DNA from: Pseudanabaena sp. ABRG5-3
GTDB lineage: Bacteria > Cyanobacteriota > Cyanobacteriia > Pseudanabaenales > Pseudanabaenaceae
DNA length: 64,000 nt
Direction of reading: 5' to 3'
Assembly: GCF_003967015.1 (NCBI RefSeq)
Contig: NZ_AP017560.1
Location: 4,624,501-4,688,500, forward strand
This document shows, piece by piece, positions 54,090-62,852 of the stretch. Both the position numbers and the translations under genes were made by a program. Numbering within the stretch: position 1 is the stretch's first letter; each line of letters opens with the position of its first letter. The notes beneath the pieces were generated by a model. It was given only the letters and a program-made list of their open reading frames with translations. It was not told where the DNA came from and did not search any database.

Positions 54090-54398
54090 ATGGCTATTTT
54101 TGCTGCTGTGCAAACTCCCGAAAAAGTTAAAGATACCGTGCGGGAAATAGTACGAAAGCCTTACCCCAAATATAAGGTCATTGTGTTAAATGATGATTTC
54201 AATACTTTTGAACATGTTTCTGAGTGTTTAATGAAATATATTCCGAGCATGACAGAGGATCTTGCTTGGGAATTAACCAATCAAATCCATTTTGAAGGCT
54301 TAGCGATCGTTTGGGTCGGACCAATGGAGCAGGCTGAGCTTTATCACGCCCAATTAAAGCAAGCTGGCTTAACAATGGCTCCTCTGGAAGCTGAGTAA
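54090..54398 (+). CDS. clpS: ClpS adaptor of Clp protease
   Basis: 102 residues. YKVIVLNDDFNTFEHVSECL contains the DD/N residues that bind N-degron amino acids, and QIHFEGLAIVWVGPMEQAEL the helix that contacts ClpC. It delivers N-end-rule substrates to the ClpC-ClpP protease. Confidence 0.93.
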   Translation: MAIFAAVQTPEKVKDTVREIVRKPYPKYKVIVLNDDFNTFEHVSECLMKYIPSMTEDLAWELTNQIHFEGLAIVWVGPMEQAELYHAQLKQAGLTMAPLEAE

Positions 54399-54468
54399 AA
54401 GTCTTAATGGACGAAGTACTACTATTAACTCGACAAATCCATTCATTTAGATTTCGAGGTTATGAACC

Positions 54469-56343
54469 ATGAAATTCATCTATAAAAAAAATTTGAAGTC
54501 ACATGAAATATCCACTAATCCTCCGACTCTAAACTTGCAAACTCGACCGTTCGCGCCTAATCATCTAGACAATTATCAAGACGACAATACAGGCGTTTCT
54601 AGTCCTACTTATACTAAAAGAAATTCATCAGAAAACCTATTAGACAAATTAATTTCCTCATCAAATTCAGAACAATCTACTAAACCAATTCAACGCAAAC
54701 CCTATACAAGACTTGCGGCAGTTCGTGCTCAGAGAATGAGTACAGCAATCCAAGCTAAGCTCAACATAGGAGCGCCAAACGACAAATATGAAAAAGAGGC
54801 AGATGCCACAGCCGCACAAGTCGTTAAGCAAATTAATTCACCATCACAGGAAAAATCTGTCCAAAGACAGGAATCGATAGAAGATGAAGATCAACTTCAG
54901 ATGAAGCCTGAAATCTCTACAATCCAAAGGCAAGAGTCTATGGAGGAAGAGAATGAAGAATTGCAAATGAAGTCTCTCGTCCAAAGGCGTGGTGGAAATA
55001 TTGCTGTTGGTGATGCTTCTCAAGATCTTGAATCCTCTATTCAACAGGCAAAGGGAAGTGGACAGCCCTTAGATCCGAATCTGCAAACAAAAATGGGGCA
55101 GGTGATGGGATCTGATTTTAGTGGGGTGAAGATTCATACTGATGCTCAGTCAGATCAATTAAATCAATCAATTCAAGCGAAGGCTTTTACTACTGGTCAA
55201 GATGTTTTCTTCCGTCAAGGGGCTTACAACCCCAAGAGTAAAGAAGGGCAAGAGCTGATTGCTCATGAACTCACTCATGTTGTTCAGCAAGATAGTAATC
55301 AATCAATCCAAAGGAAAATCAAATTTAAGCCTGAAAAATTAGCAGGAACAGTGTCCACAAAAGCCAAGATTGCTTCAGCTTTTACAGATGAAGGAATGAG
55401 TACATTGCAAAGAATTAAACTTGTTCTAAAAGAATATTGGAAAACGAATGATCCCAAAATAGAAGCAAATATGCTGAACTTTTTGAGGTCACAGGCGGAG
55501 CTTTGGTTGGCTCAACACAAACATACAAAGACTAAGAAAGGTCGGCAAAAAACTGCCCTTATAGACGAATTGCTCCAATCGGTAATTGCAGAGCAAGCAG
55601 CGGTATCGCGGTCTGACAATTACGTGAAAGATCTTAAAGAAAATAAGTTTCAATTTCTGACAGAAGCATCCAAGGGATATGCTACAGAGGATTTGGCTAA
55701 ACAAGCAAGTGCCCCTTTAGCCAAAGAGCATGGATTGCTAGAAGGAGAACTAAGAGCGATTAAGATGTATACGGGAGCAGAGTTTAAGTATATTAACCCG
55801 ATACTTGCTAATAATGACGCTTGGCTGAATAGTCAAATGGGTGAACTTATACCAATGTATGATACTTATGAGAATGGAATGCCTGATTTCTTTAAAGGTA
55901 GAAACAATCTTTATGACTTTAATGACGATGAACGTACCCGTTTAAAGGAAGAAGCCCATATCCATGCGGGTATGGCTACTTCAGGACTAGAAAGGCTACC
56001 TAATATAGTAAGCCAATGCTTTAGAGGATTGGGGCTATCTGAAGCGGAGTTTAAAGCGCAATATGAAGATAAAGTGGGTCAGGTAATTAGTTTTCCTAGC
56101 TTTACAAGTACATCAAGAAAAATCACTACTGCTAAAGAATTTGCGGAGACTAACTCCAGACAGCGAGGAAGAATAGGAGTTTTATTGAAGATGAATGTTA
56201 AATTTGGAAAAGATGTTTCAAAAATTTCTAATGCTTCATCAGAGTCTGAGGTTTTACTCTTACCTAATGCTCAATTTAAAATTGATGCATTTGAAGAATC
56301 AGTCAATGGTTACAAACAGATTGTATTAACTCAGGTAGCTTAG
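54469..56343 (+). CDS. eCIS-type DUF4157 protein with C-terminal ADP-ribosyltransferase domain
   Basis: 624 residues. Residues ~1-90 are disordered, ~125-173 carry repeats of the type QRQESxEEE and QMK, and ~98-280 form a DUF4157 (eCIS core) region with DKYEKEADATA, FSGVKIHTD and the zinc-protease-like HELTH at 266-270. A helical stretch (~290-500) leads to an ART domain with the R-S-E pattern: CFRG (R519), FTSTS (547-549) and SESE (E592, E594). DUF4157 proteins are cargo of extracellular contractile injection systems; the R-S-ExE set points to a mono-ADP-ribosyltransferase toxin acting on Arg-type targets. No tail or baseplate genes are in the window. Target and delivery are inferred. Confidence 0.88.
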   Translation: MKFIYKKNLKSHEISTNPPTLNLQTRPFAPNHLDNYQDDNTGVSSPTYTKRNSSENLLDKLISSSNSEQSTKPIQRKPYTRLAAVRAQRMSTAIQAKLNIGAPNDKYEKEADATAAQVVKQINSPSQEKSVQRQESIEDEDQLQMKPEISTIQRQESMEEENEELQMKSLVQRRGGNIAVGDASQDLESSIQQAKGSGQPLDPNLQTKMGQVMGSDFSGVKIHTDAQSDQLNQSIQAKAFTTGQDVFFRQGAYNPKSKEGQELIAHELTHVVQQDSNQSIQRKIKFKPEKLAGTVSTKAKIASAFTDEGMSTLQRIKLVLKEYWKTNDPKIEANMLNFLRSQAELWLAQHKHTKTKKGRQKTALIDELLQSVIAEQAAVSRSDNYVKDLKENKFQFLTEASKGYATEDLAKQASAPLAKEHGLLEGELRAIKMYTGAEFKYINPILANNDAWLNSQMGELIPMYDTYENGMPDFFKGRNNLYDFNDDERTRLKEEAHIHAGMATSGLERLPNIVSQCFRGLGLSEAEFKAQYEDKVGQVISFPSFTSTSRKITTAKEFAETNSRQRGRIGVLLKMNVKFGKDVSKISNASSESEVLLLPNAQFKIDAFEESVNGYKQIVLTQVA

Positions 56344-56384
56344 GTCTTAGCTACTCGACACCACTATCTTAATTTACATAAGCA

Positions 56385-56747
56385 ATGACTTTAGACATTA
56401 TCAGAAATACTTTCAAAGAATATTTTGCACCATTTGGCGATATAGAGTTACCTAATCCTATACCGAACCGAGGGAATATCAATCAAGGAAGAATGGGCTG
56501 GTCAATCAAGTATATTTTGAACGAAGATGAAAACAATCAGGTTTGCCTTGATTTTTTGGCTCAACATCCTGAAACCAATATGGTATGTGTCAGAATTTAC
56601 AGTGATGGTCAATATGCTAGCTTAGATACCTATAGACAAAGCTATACATTTGATCCAAATGTTGACGGCGATAAGGAAAGAGCAGAACAAGAATTTTTAG
56701 AGCATAATCGTAAAATTGGTGCTGAATTGAAAGCTAGGGGGTTTTAA
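56385..56747 (+). CDS. Small protein following the toxin gene
   Basis: 120 residues, acidic, with MGWSIKYILNEDENNQVCLD and VRIYSDGQYASLDTYRQSYT. It lies 41 bp after the toxin on the same strand. The family is not recognised. An immunity protein or dedicated chaperone is an inference from position and charge only. Confidence 0.6.
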   Translation: MTLDIIRNTFKEYFAPFGDIELPNPIPNRGNINQGRMGWSIKYILNEDENNQVCLDFLAQHPETNMVCVRIYSDGQYASLDTYRQSYTFDPNVDGDKERAEQEFLEHNRKIGAELKARGF

Positions 56748-56847
56748 GTATTTTACGTTACTACTTTTTAGCTAGTGGCGTAAAGATTAGGGGCGGAGAC
56801 GATCGCGCTACAATGGTTAATATGGTGAATCCATTCTGAAAATACCC

Positions 56848-58254
56848 ATGGCAAATTCTTCGTTTCCCAATGTAACCGCCATTGCTGAAAACGCCTTGCT
56901 CGAAAGACAATCGCTGCCACCTGAACTGTTGGAAGCAGAGACAGTTCGTCCTAGCTATGATGGCTTGGGACTGGCGAATGTGCCCGCCTTAGCGATGCAT
57001 TGGTTGGGGATCGATAAGATGCCAGCTTCTATCACTGCGTTGCCACCATTCAATCCATTACTATTAGAGAATCCATCCGTAACCGAGGCGTGGGAATCTT
57101 GGCAACAGCAGGATGACATCAACCATGTGGTTCTATTGATCATAGATGCCTTTGGTTACGATCAACTCCAAACGGTAATGGCAGAGGGTGATGCCCCTGG
57201 ACTAGCGATCGCCTGCGGTAGTCATCAAGCTTTTTTCATGCCTGCGACTTCGGTTTTCCCCAGCACCACCGCCACTGCTCTCACCAGCGCCGCCACTGCC
57301 CACGCTCCAGCCCAACATGGCATCATGGGGACAAGAGCCTATGTCCGAGAAGTGGGAAGTATTGTCAATTTTCTACGGTGGACACCAGGCTTATCACCGA
57401 CATCGACCCCCTATCCAGATTCACAACTTAATCCAGACACGTTTGTACCCGTTCCAAATTTATATTTGACCTTGGAGGATGCTGGGGTGGACGTGGGGAT
57501 TGTCAACTGGCGCAACTTTCGAGGAACTAGCGTCAGTCGATTCACTACGGGAGGCGCACAAGCGGGTAAACAAGGGTATGTTGATTATCTGACGGCGAGC
57601 GATGGATTTGTTCAACTTCGCAATCGATTGCTCAACCTTCAAGAGAAAAGCCTTCAAGAGAAAACCAAGAGTTTTACACACATCTATATTCCGAATTTAG
57701 ACAGTGCAGCTCATCGGTATGGTCCTCTCAGTGATTGTTACCGAGCAGAGGTCGCAACGTTAGATTTTGCGTTGAAGCGGGAGTTGTTTGAGCCATTGCG
57801 AGGGCGATCGGACATTGTGTTATTACTGGTCGCTGATCATGGACAACGGATGATCGATCCAGATAAAGTACTGTGGTTGAATCACCATCCTGAGTTAACG
57901 AAATGTCTGTGTGCTACCGCGACGGGTGAGTCGCAAGCTCGATTTTTGCATGTTAGATCGGGACAAGAAGAATCAGCGATCGCCTATATTCAGACTCATT
58001 TGAGAGATCGATTTTTAGCAATTCCCAAAGATAAAGCAATCCATCTTGGATTATTTGGATTACCCGAACAGCCACCTACTGAGGAAATGGGCGATCGCAT
58101 AGGAGATTTGATTTTAATTCCCCAAAATGGCTGGTCTTGTTTTCAGCATGTGGGAGAGACGAAACCAGAGGATTGTCAGACGACGCTCATAGGTATTCAT
58201 GGCGGTGTGACGCGGGCTGAAATGCTGATTCCGTTCTTAGCCTATCGATTTTAA
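56848..58254 (+). CDS. Type I phosphodiesterase/nucleotide pyrophosphatase family
   Basis: 468 residues. Alkaline-phosphatase superfamily: VVLLIIDAFGYDQL (metal Asp), VFPSTTATALTSAATAHAPA (nucleophilic Thr) with QHGIMGTRAY, NLDSAAHRYGP and LVADHGQRMID, then GIHGGVTRAEMLIPFL (metal His). Substrate unknown (a phosphodiester or nucleotide sugar). No signal peptide is obvious. Confidence 0.9.
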   Translation: MANSSFPNVTAIAENALLERQSLPPELLEAETVRPSYDGLGLANVPALAMHWLGIDKMPASITALPPFNPLLLENPSVTEAWESWQQQDDINHVVLLIIDAFGYDQLQTVMAEGDAPGLAIACGSHQAFFMPATSVFPSTTATALTSAATAHAPAQHGIMGTRAYVREVGSIVNFLRWTPGLSPTSTPYPDSQLNPDTFVPVPNLYLTLEDAGVDVGIVNWRNFRGTSVSRFTTGGAQAGKQGYVDYLTASDGFVQLRNRLLNLQEKSLQEKTKSFTHIYIPNLDSAAHRYGPLSDCYRAEVATLDFALKRELFEPLRGRSDIVLLLVADHGQRMIDPDKVLWLNHHPELTKCLCATATGESQARFLHVRSGQEESAIAYIQTHLRDRFLAIPKDKAIHLGLFGLPEQPPTEEMGDRIGDLILIPQNGWSCFQHVGETKPEDCQTTLIGIHGGVTRAEMLIPFLAYRF

Positions 58255-58369
58255 ACTGCTTACAAGTTCTATCCATTCCGTGCTGTTATTGCTGATTAGT
58301 CCGCTAAAGATGAGCATTACAGCAAGAGTGCTTATTTGTTCGTGCGATCGTATGTCCAAAAATTGAATA

Positions 58370-58506
58370 ATTATTTGTCTTTGCGTCGGGACGTATCCTG
58401 AAAGCAATCACCGACAACTTCTCCGAACTCAACAGAGAAATCAAACTATTTTTGCTTGCTAAATCTTGGCTAAAATCATAGACAGCGTCGCTCAAACTCC
58501 TGTTCA
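58370..58506 (-). pseudogene. Short remnant, first of three related pieces
   Basis: The stretch around TTATTTGTCTTTGCGTCGGG with GAAAGCAATCACCGACAACT resembles 59460-59560 and part of 62640-62740. Translated on the minus strand, the copies share a decayed ending like EVIGDRFQDSFLRKDK. No intact parent gene is in the window. Confidence 0.45.
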
Positions 58507-58791
58507 TTGATATTTGAATCTCAGTTCAAGTGCGGCACAAAAGCTGTTGAGGCTATTTAACAAGGCATTGTAGTAAGCATAAGCATCATCACGTTCGTTC
58601 TGAAGATGGGCATATAAGGCTAGTTCTGGCTCTGATACTAGAGGTACTTTTGGAATATCTAAGCCTGCTGCGGTTAAGCGTACGGATGCGATCGCAATTA
58701 ATAATGACCCGATGGTATTATTTCTGCCTTGGTAAAGATCTTCTAGTCCAAGTAAGATTAAATCCGATCCTGGTAATTCATTTAGCTCCAT
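58504..58791 (-). CDS. Small helical partner of nucleotidyltransferase
   Basis: 95 residues, mostly helical (DLILLGLEDLYQGRNNTIGS, NERDDAYAYYNALLNSLNSF). Its ATG overlaps the upstream stop (TAATG), so the two are coupled. Position and shape recall the HEPN partner in MNT-HEPN modules, but the RxxxxH motif of HEPN RNases is not visible, so this is open. Confidence 0.65.
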   Translation of the reverse strand: MELNELPGSDLILLGLEDLYQGRNNTIGSLLIAIASVRLTAAGLDIPKVPLVSEPELALYAHLQNERDDAYAYYNALLNSLNSFCAALELRFKYQ

Positions 58792-59339
58792 TATTGATTC
58801 CTTTCTGATTTATTTTCACAACGCTCAATGAATTGTTCAATTCTATTTTTCAGAAGATCGGGATTAAGAGAAGGAAATCGGATCAATTCAGATGTGATCG
58901 CTTCAAAGCAATCACGTAGTTTATCTAAAGAAAATAACTTCTGTTCATACATGGCTAGAACATCATCAATGTCGCGGTTATATCCTCTAGATATTTTAGA
59001 AAGGGCTTGGGCTGTGAAGTCATAATGATAAAATGAGATTTCACCGTATCTTCCAATAAAAACACTTCTATCACGCCATCCTGGAAGTGGTGGTAAGAAG
59101 TCCTGTGGAGAGGCTAGTTCAATATTGATGTCTAATTCTTGTTTGAGCTTGGCGATCGCTTGAAAAATTCCTAGTGGTTCAGGATCTAGACGAATATCGA
59201 TATCTACTGTAGAGCTACGCCAACCAATGAGTAAAGCACTAGCGCCACCTGTAAAGTAGATGCAGCCAGAACCACGGGCTTCTCTACCTAAGGCTTTCAT
59301 GAGTTGTTCGATCTTTTGAGGATCGACATTTGAGCGCAT
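58791..59339 (-). CDS. Nucleotidyltransferase-like protein (DUF6036 type)
   Basis: 182 residues. GCIYFTGGASALLIGWRSSTVD-IDIRLDPE has the GG[A/S] motif and the D-x-D-x-R catalytic pattern (DIDIRLD) of an MNT-like nucleotidyltransferase. First gene of a two-gene operon with the overlapping helical gene, as in antitoxin-toxin MNT-type pairs. Confidence 0.82.
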   Translation of the reverse strand: MRSNVDPQKIEQLMKALGREARGSGCIYFTGGASALLIGWRSSTVDIDIRLDPEPLGIFQAIAKLKQELDINIELASPQDFLPPLPGWRDRSVFIGRYGEISFYHYDFTAQALSKISRGYNRDIDDVLAMYEQKLFSLDKLRDCFEAITSELIRFPSLNPDLLKNRIEQFIERCENKSERNQ

Positions 59340-59459
59340 AATTTGACATCAGTGCAAGTGAACTTCTTTAATTTAGCAGATTGAGCTTGGTTAAGGGGCG
59401 ATCGCATATCTAAAAATTGAAGGCGATCGCCACCAGTGTATTTAAACGCGATCGCTTAA

Positions 59460-59560
59460 TGATTATTTGTCTTTGCGGAGGAACGAATCCTGAAAGCGAT
59501 CGCCAATAACTTCTGCAAGTTTAACAACGAAGCGAACCATTTCTGATAGCAGAATCTTGA
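59460..59560 (-). pseudogene. Short remnant, second of three related pieces
   Basis: On the minus strand it reads MVRFVVKLAEVIGDRFQDSF then LRKDK and a stop, clearly a C-terminal protein end with no start. Related to 58370-58506. The gap 59340-59872 holds this remnant and the attC site; nothing else is seen, and the short open frame at 59641-59823 is not convincing. Confidence 0.5.
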
Positions 59561-59596
59561 CTAGAAACAGAAAGCCTTAACTGGCATATCGGTTTG

Positions 59597-59673
59597 GTCT
59601 AACGTTCGCGCTCACCGGACGTAGATAACCTTTTAGACTATTGATACGTTCCAGTGCAGCACGGTTGTTAGGT
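59597..59673 (-). other. Integron attC-like recombination site
   Basis: Read on the minus strand the 77-bp site starts with ACCTAAC (R'', RYYYAAC) and ends GTTAGAC (R', GTTRRRY). Inside, CGTGCTGCACTGG pairs with CCGGTGAGCGCG leaving one unpaired G in the left arm, as in true attC sites that set the orientation. ACGTA...TACGT and ATA...TAT form the terminal stem. In this orientation the cassette lies at higher coordinates, toward the 338-residue gene. Confidence 0.75.
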
Positions 59674-59872
59674 GGTCTCTACCCTTTATCTTATGCTGAG
59701 ATTTCAAGTGAGACTCAAGCTCCTAGTGTTTCAATTAATCGAGGTGCTCTACAGTATTTACCTCCAGAAAAAGATGGGCTGTCTTTTCAGGAACCCAACC
59801 CGATTAAATTTTTGAAAACTTAGATGAATCTTCGGCGGACAGTTTAGATTTAGATCGTAGGAAATCGTTCTT

Positions 59873-60889
59873 CTATGTGCGAGGAGGCACACCCTCGCCA
59901 TTTGGAGGTCGTTCTCCTGGACCTATAGGCTTAATTGGTTTTATCTTGCCAATCTCAGAGATATTTGCGAGGTCAGGATTGATCACAAGATCTTTGGGGT
60001 CTATAGCGAGTTTTGGCCCAGTTTGAACTTGAGATGTATCTTGTTTCCCTGGATTGACTTGATTGTTATCAAGTTTTAGTCCTCGAGTGTATTGTCCAGT
60101 GATAGGATTGTACTCAATGCCTAGAGGAAGGCTACTGCTTTGTGATTCATCTCCAGTCATCGAACGCGCTGGCCTAGGATCTGTCAGTGGGAAATCTCCT
60201 GGCGCTCCATAGGGACGCTTGTCTACTACTGTCGTTGTTGTTTCACCATTAGGACTGGTAACTGTTTTTTCAACAACTACCACACGTTCTCCCGATTGTG
60301 TCTGTTCAACGTGAGTTCTTACACCACGTGTTGTTCCATCTGAAGAACGTTCTTGCGTGCTCCAACTAATTAAGTCTCCAGTTGTCGCATCATACTCTAC
60401 GTAAGCGCTGGAATCACCTTGTTCTCTAACATACATTCGAATTGGATTGGGATGGTTGCTATCCTGAACAATAAAAGTTTGAGTTGTGCCTTCTTGTGAG
60501 GCAATTCCACTTGCTGAAATACTTCCTGGACCTACAACTGTTGATCGCGGTGGCTTTGGCTTTGGTAAAGGATTCTGAAAGCCAGACTCTTGTGTAAGCT
60601 CAGCACTTTCTGATGGATTAATAGGTTTTACCCTATCTAATACAGATCCACTGTCTCTTAAACTAGGTTGAATTAATTCTTGGGGATTTTTATACTTATC
60701 ACTGCCAAGCAATGCTTGGAGCTCTTTGAGCAGCGATTTAGCATTACGTCCCTCAGAAACAGAATCAAGAATGTCTTGACTTAAGTTACTGGCTGACGCT
60801 TTTGATAGATCCACCAGAATCTGATTTTTCGATTCTTGGAATGCTGCTTTACCGAGTTCAAATTTACCATCATCTTTAATGTCAGTCAT
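59873..60889 (-). CDS. Hypothetical protein with beta-repeat region
   Basis: 338 residues. Begins with a helical part (~1-70), then a Pro/Ser-rich linker, then beta-type sequence (ERVVVVEKTVTSPNGETTTT) with short hairpin-like repeats, and a P/G-rich tail ending PPNGEGVPPRT. No enzyme motif recognised. It lies next to the attC site on the strand expected for a cassette gene. Confidence 0.6.
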   Translation of the reverse strand: MTDIKDDGKFELGKAAFQESKNQILVDLSKASASNLSQDILDSVSEGRNAKSLLKELQALLGSDKYKNPQELIQPSLRDSGSVLDRVKPINPSESAELTQESGFQNPLPKPKPPRSTVVGPGSISASGIASQEGTTQTFIVQDSNHPNPIRMYVREQGDSSAYVEYDATTGDLISWSTQERSSDGTTRGVRTHVEQTQSGERVVVVEKTVTSPNGETTTTVVDKRPYGAPGDFPLTDPRPARSMTGDESQSSSLPLGIEYNPITGQYTRGLKLDNNQVNPGKQDTSQVQTGPKLAIDPKDLVINPDLANISEIGKIKPIKPIGPGERPPNGEGVPPRT

Positions 60890-61042
60890 GATAGTTTTTC
60901 CCTTTGGCTTTGTGCATCGATAGATTAACTGAGATGGACTGCTGACGTGGCTGCGTTAAATAGTGATCTCCGTAGTCAAAAACTACCTCAAACATCCAAT
61001 CGGTTCGTTTACTACGTGTGTTTAGGCGTACTACATCCTCTT

Positions 61043-61504
61043 CTATGAAAGGAAGTCGCATCCCGCAGAACTCACGTCAAACATCAACGGTCTCTGGTCA
61101 CCGCTGAAGCCAGCCGAATCGCCAAACTCGACGTTGAGTGAAATGCCAACTCCCCAACGAACCTCGGGGTTGTCTGGAACGTCGAATCGCGACATCCGAA
61201 AATCTTCGCTGGTCTCTGGATCGATGCTGTCGTCCGTTAGGATTCGAGTCTCACCATCCCAAACGTGGACGGCTTTAAGGAATGTCCCGCTACCTGTTCG
61301 GAACCTGAGCAAAACAGACCCGACGCGTAGACGATCGTCATTGACGATCACCGGAGTCGGAATGGCAAAATGAAACCAGTTTGCCGAAAATGGAAACCCA
61401 ATCACTCGGATGAAAAATCCCTTTCGTTCCAATAATGCGACTCGGTCGGTACGCTCGATTGTCATCGAATGCCCGTGGATCCACATTGCATGTGCTAACG
61501 CCAT
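61043..61504 (-). CDS. DUF6623 family protein, GC-rich
   Basis: 153 residues. AHAMWIHGHSMTIERTDRVA, NWFHFAIPTPVIVNDDRLRV and FLKAVHVWDGETRI are a DUF6623 pattern (all-beta, function unknown). A strong ribosome site AAGGAG lies 9 bp before the ATG. The gene and its leader to ~61638 are clearly richer in G/C than neighbours and lack HIP1, suggesting horizontal origin. Confidence 0.78.
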   Translation of the reverse strand: MALAHAMWIHGHSMTIERTDRVALLERKGFFIRVIGFPFSANWFHFAIPTPVIVNDDRLRVGSVLLRFRTGSGTFLKAVHVWDGETRILTDDSIDPETSEDFRMSRFDVPDNPEVRWGVGISLNVEFGDSAGFSGDQRPLMFDVSSAGCDFLS

Positions 61505-61640
61505 CGTCGTTTCTCCTTTTTGTTTGAGAACGTGTTGACTGTTTCATATACCGGAGAGACCCAAGCCCACAACGTCGAGGAAGTGGGCGACAACGCCTTG
61601 CCGCGACGGCTCAGTCTGAGTCATCCTCCAACGCCCAACT

Positions 61641-61793
61641 AGTAATTATACTGAAATTTTTAGCATAACATCTTTAAACTATGGTAATTATACAGAAACT
61701 TTCGGGGTAACACAACTATTTTACGTAATATACGGAATTTGTCTGAGTAACACCCCAACATATATGAATTATCCAGAAAAATTCTGGTTAACA
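61641..61793. repeat. Four degenerate direct repeats, ~42-bp spacing
   Basis: Units begin at 61641, 61683, 61724 and 61765. Each is close to GTAATTATACAGAAA followed ~5 bases later by GGGTAACA-like sequence. The spacing of 42, 41 and 41 bp is four turns of DNA, so protein bound to all four would sit on one face. The block starts directly after the GC-rich leader of the DUF6623 gene. Confidence 0.75.
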
Positions 61794-61847
61794 CGACCTA
61801 GCAAAAGCAAAAAAAACTTCTAGCCCGATCGCACAACACAATTCGCA

Positions 61848-62018
61848 TTAATCACGAAACGAAGCTAGACATTCCTGCATTGCTTTCACCATTGTCTCGC
61901 GATCGCTGTGATAGCGGCGACCATGCCCAGGCAAAACCCACTCAAACTGATAGGTCGCTAACCTTTCCATCGATCGCCCTAATTCATCCCATGAATACCA
62001 GCAAGCATTCCGAGCTAC
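61848..62018 (-). pseudogene. C-terminal fragment of an MBL-fold hydrolase
   Basis: On the minus strand it reads WDELGRSMERLATYQFEWVL then PGHGRRYHSDRETMVKAMQE and CLASFRD with a stop. The PGHG motif and its setting are the C-terminal metal region of a metallo-beta-lactamase-fold protein. The N-terminal three quarters are missing. Confidence 0.8.
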
Positions 62019-62522
62019 TTAATACAACTTTTCAATTCTAAAGAACAATATAGGACTCCCATTCACATTTTTTTCTTCCACTTTCCTCATGCCTAGCCTT
62101 TCCGCTACTTTTTGCGACGCAATGTTTGGCTGATCGCAGCTTGCTACAAGATACTCATAACCGAGTTCATCAAAACAATACTCTAGTATTTTGGTTGCAG
62201 CTTCAGTAGCGTAGCCTTTTTTGATCGCTTTAGGTAGCAAGGCATAGACCAACTGGGGCTGTTCTTCTTCAAAGAAATACCACAAACCAACAAATCCAAT
62301 GATTTCACTTTCACTATTTATCTTGATGAACCAAAGACCGAACTTTTCTTCTTCAAAGTGCTTTATGCTCTGTTTGAGCATTTCTTCAACCTGCTGCAAA
62401 GAGAAAACTTGATCGTCACATAAATACTTCCTGACGTAGGAATCAGTAAAAATCTTATGGAGTGTGCTGAGATCACTCTCCAAAATCGGTTTTAAAATCA
62501 AGTTCTGAGTTTCAAATATCAT
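62019..62522 (-). CDS. GNAT N-acetyltransferase (RimJ/RimL type)
   Basis: 167 residues. LILKPILESDLSTLHKIFTD at the start and GYATEAATKILEYCFDELGY (acetyl-CoA loop, degenerate Q/RxxGxG), then DQPNIASQKVAERLGMRKVE, are typical. It probably acetylates a protein N-terminus or small molecule. It sits between two copies of an MBL gene end. Confidence 0.9.
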   Translation of the reverse strand: MIFETQNLILKPILESDLSTLHKIFTDSYVRKYLCDDQVFSLQQVEEMLKQSIKHFEEEKFGLWFIKINSESEIIGFVGLWYFFEEEQPQLVYALLPKAIKKGYATEAATKILEYCFDELGYEYLVASCDQPNIASQKVAERLGMRKVEEKNVNGSPILFFRIEKLY

Positions 62523-62844
62523 ATCGCACGACCCAATTAGAATTAAACACCAAAGAAGCTAGACATTCCTGCATTGCTTGCGCCATAGTTTCGCGATCGC
62601 ATCTATAGCCTATCATTAACAATTTTGTAAAGCTTGAGCAGCCGTTAACTGAAGTTCGGGAAATATTGGCGAAGTGATCGCCGATAACTTCTTCGGACTC
62701 AACATCATCGAAGCAAACTATTTTTGACTGCCCAATCTCGGCTGGGAATAGACAAACTAGTCTTATCGCTTCGGTATAACTTTCTTGCTGAGCGTCTGCC
62801 AGCAACCTTTGCAACTCCACTAAAATTCCGTACATCCAATGCAA
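62512..62844 (-). pseudogene. Chimeric remnant with a second MBL gene end
   Basis: The open frame joins a decayed piece (AEIGQSKIVCFDDVESEEVI) to CDRETMAQAMQECLASL, which matches SDRETMVKAMQECLASF of the fragment at 61848-62018. As no complete protein family fits, I read it as a fusion of two remnants. It overlaps the GNAT start by 11 bp. Confidence 0.55.
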
Positions 62845-62852
62845 TTATCAAC

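Noticed and set aside
59641..59823. 60-residue open frame
   Set aside because: Starts inside the attC site with TTG, has no ribosome site and no recognised family; may be a remnant at best.
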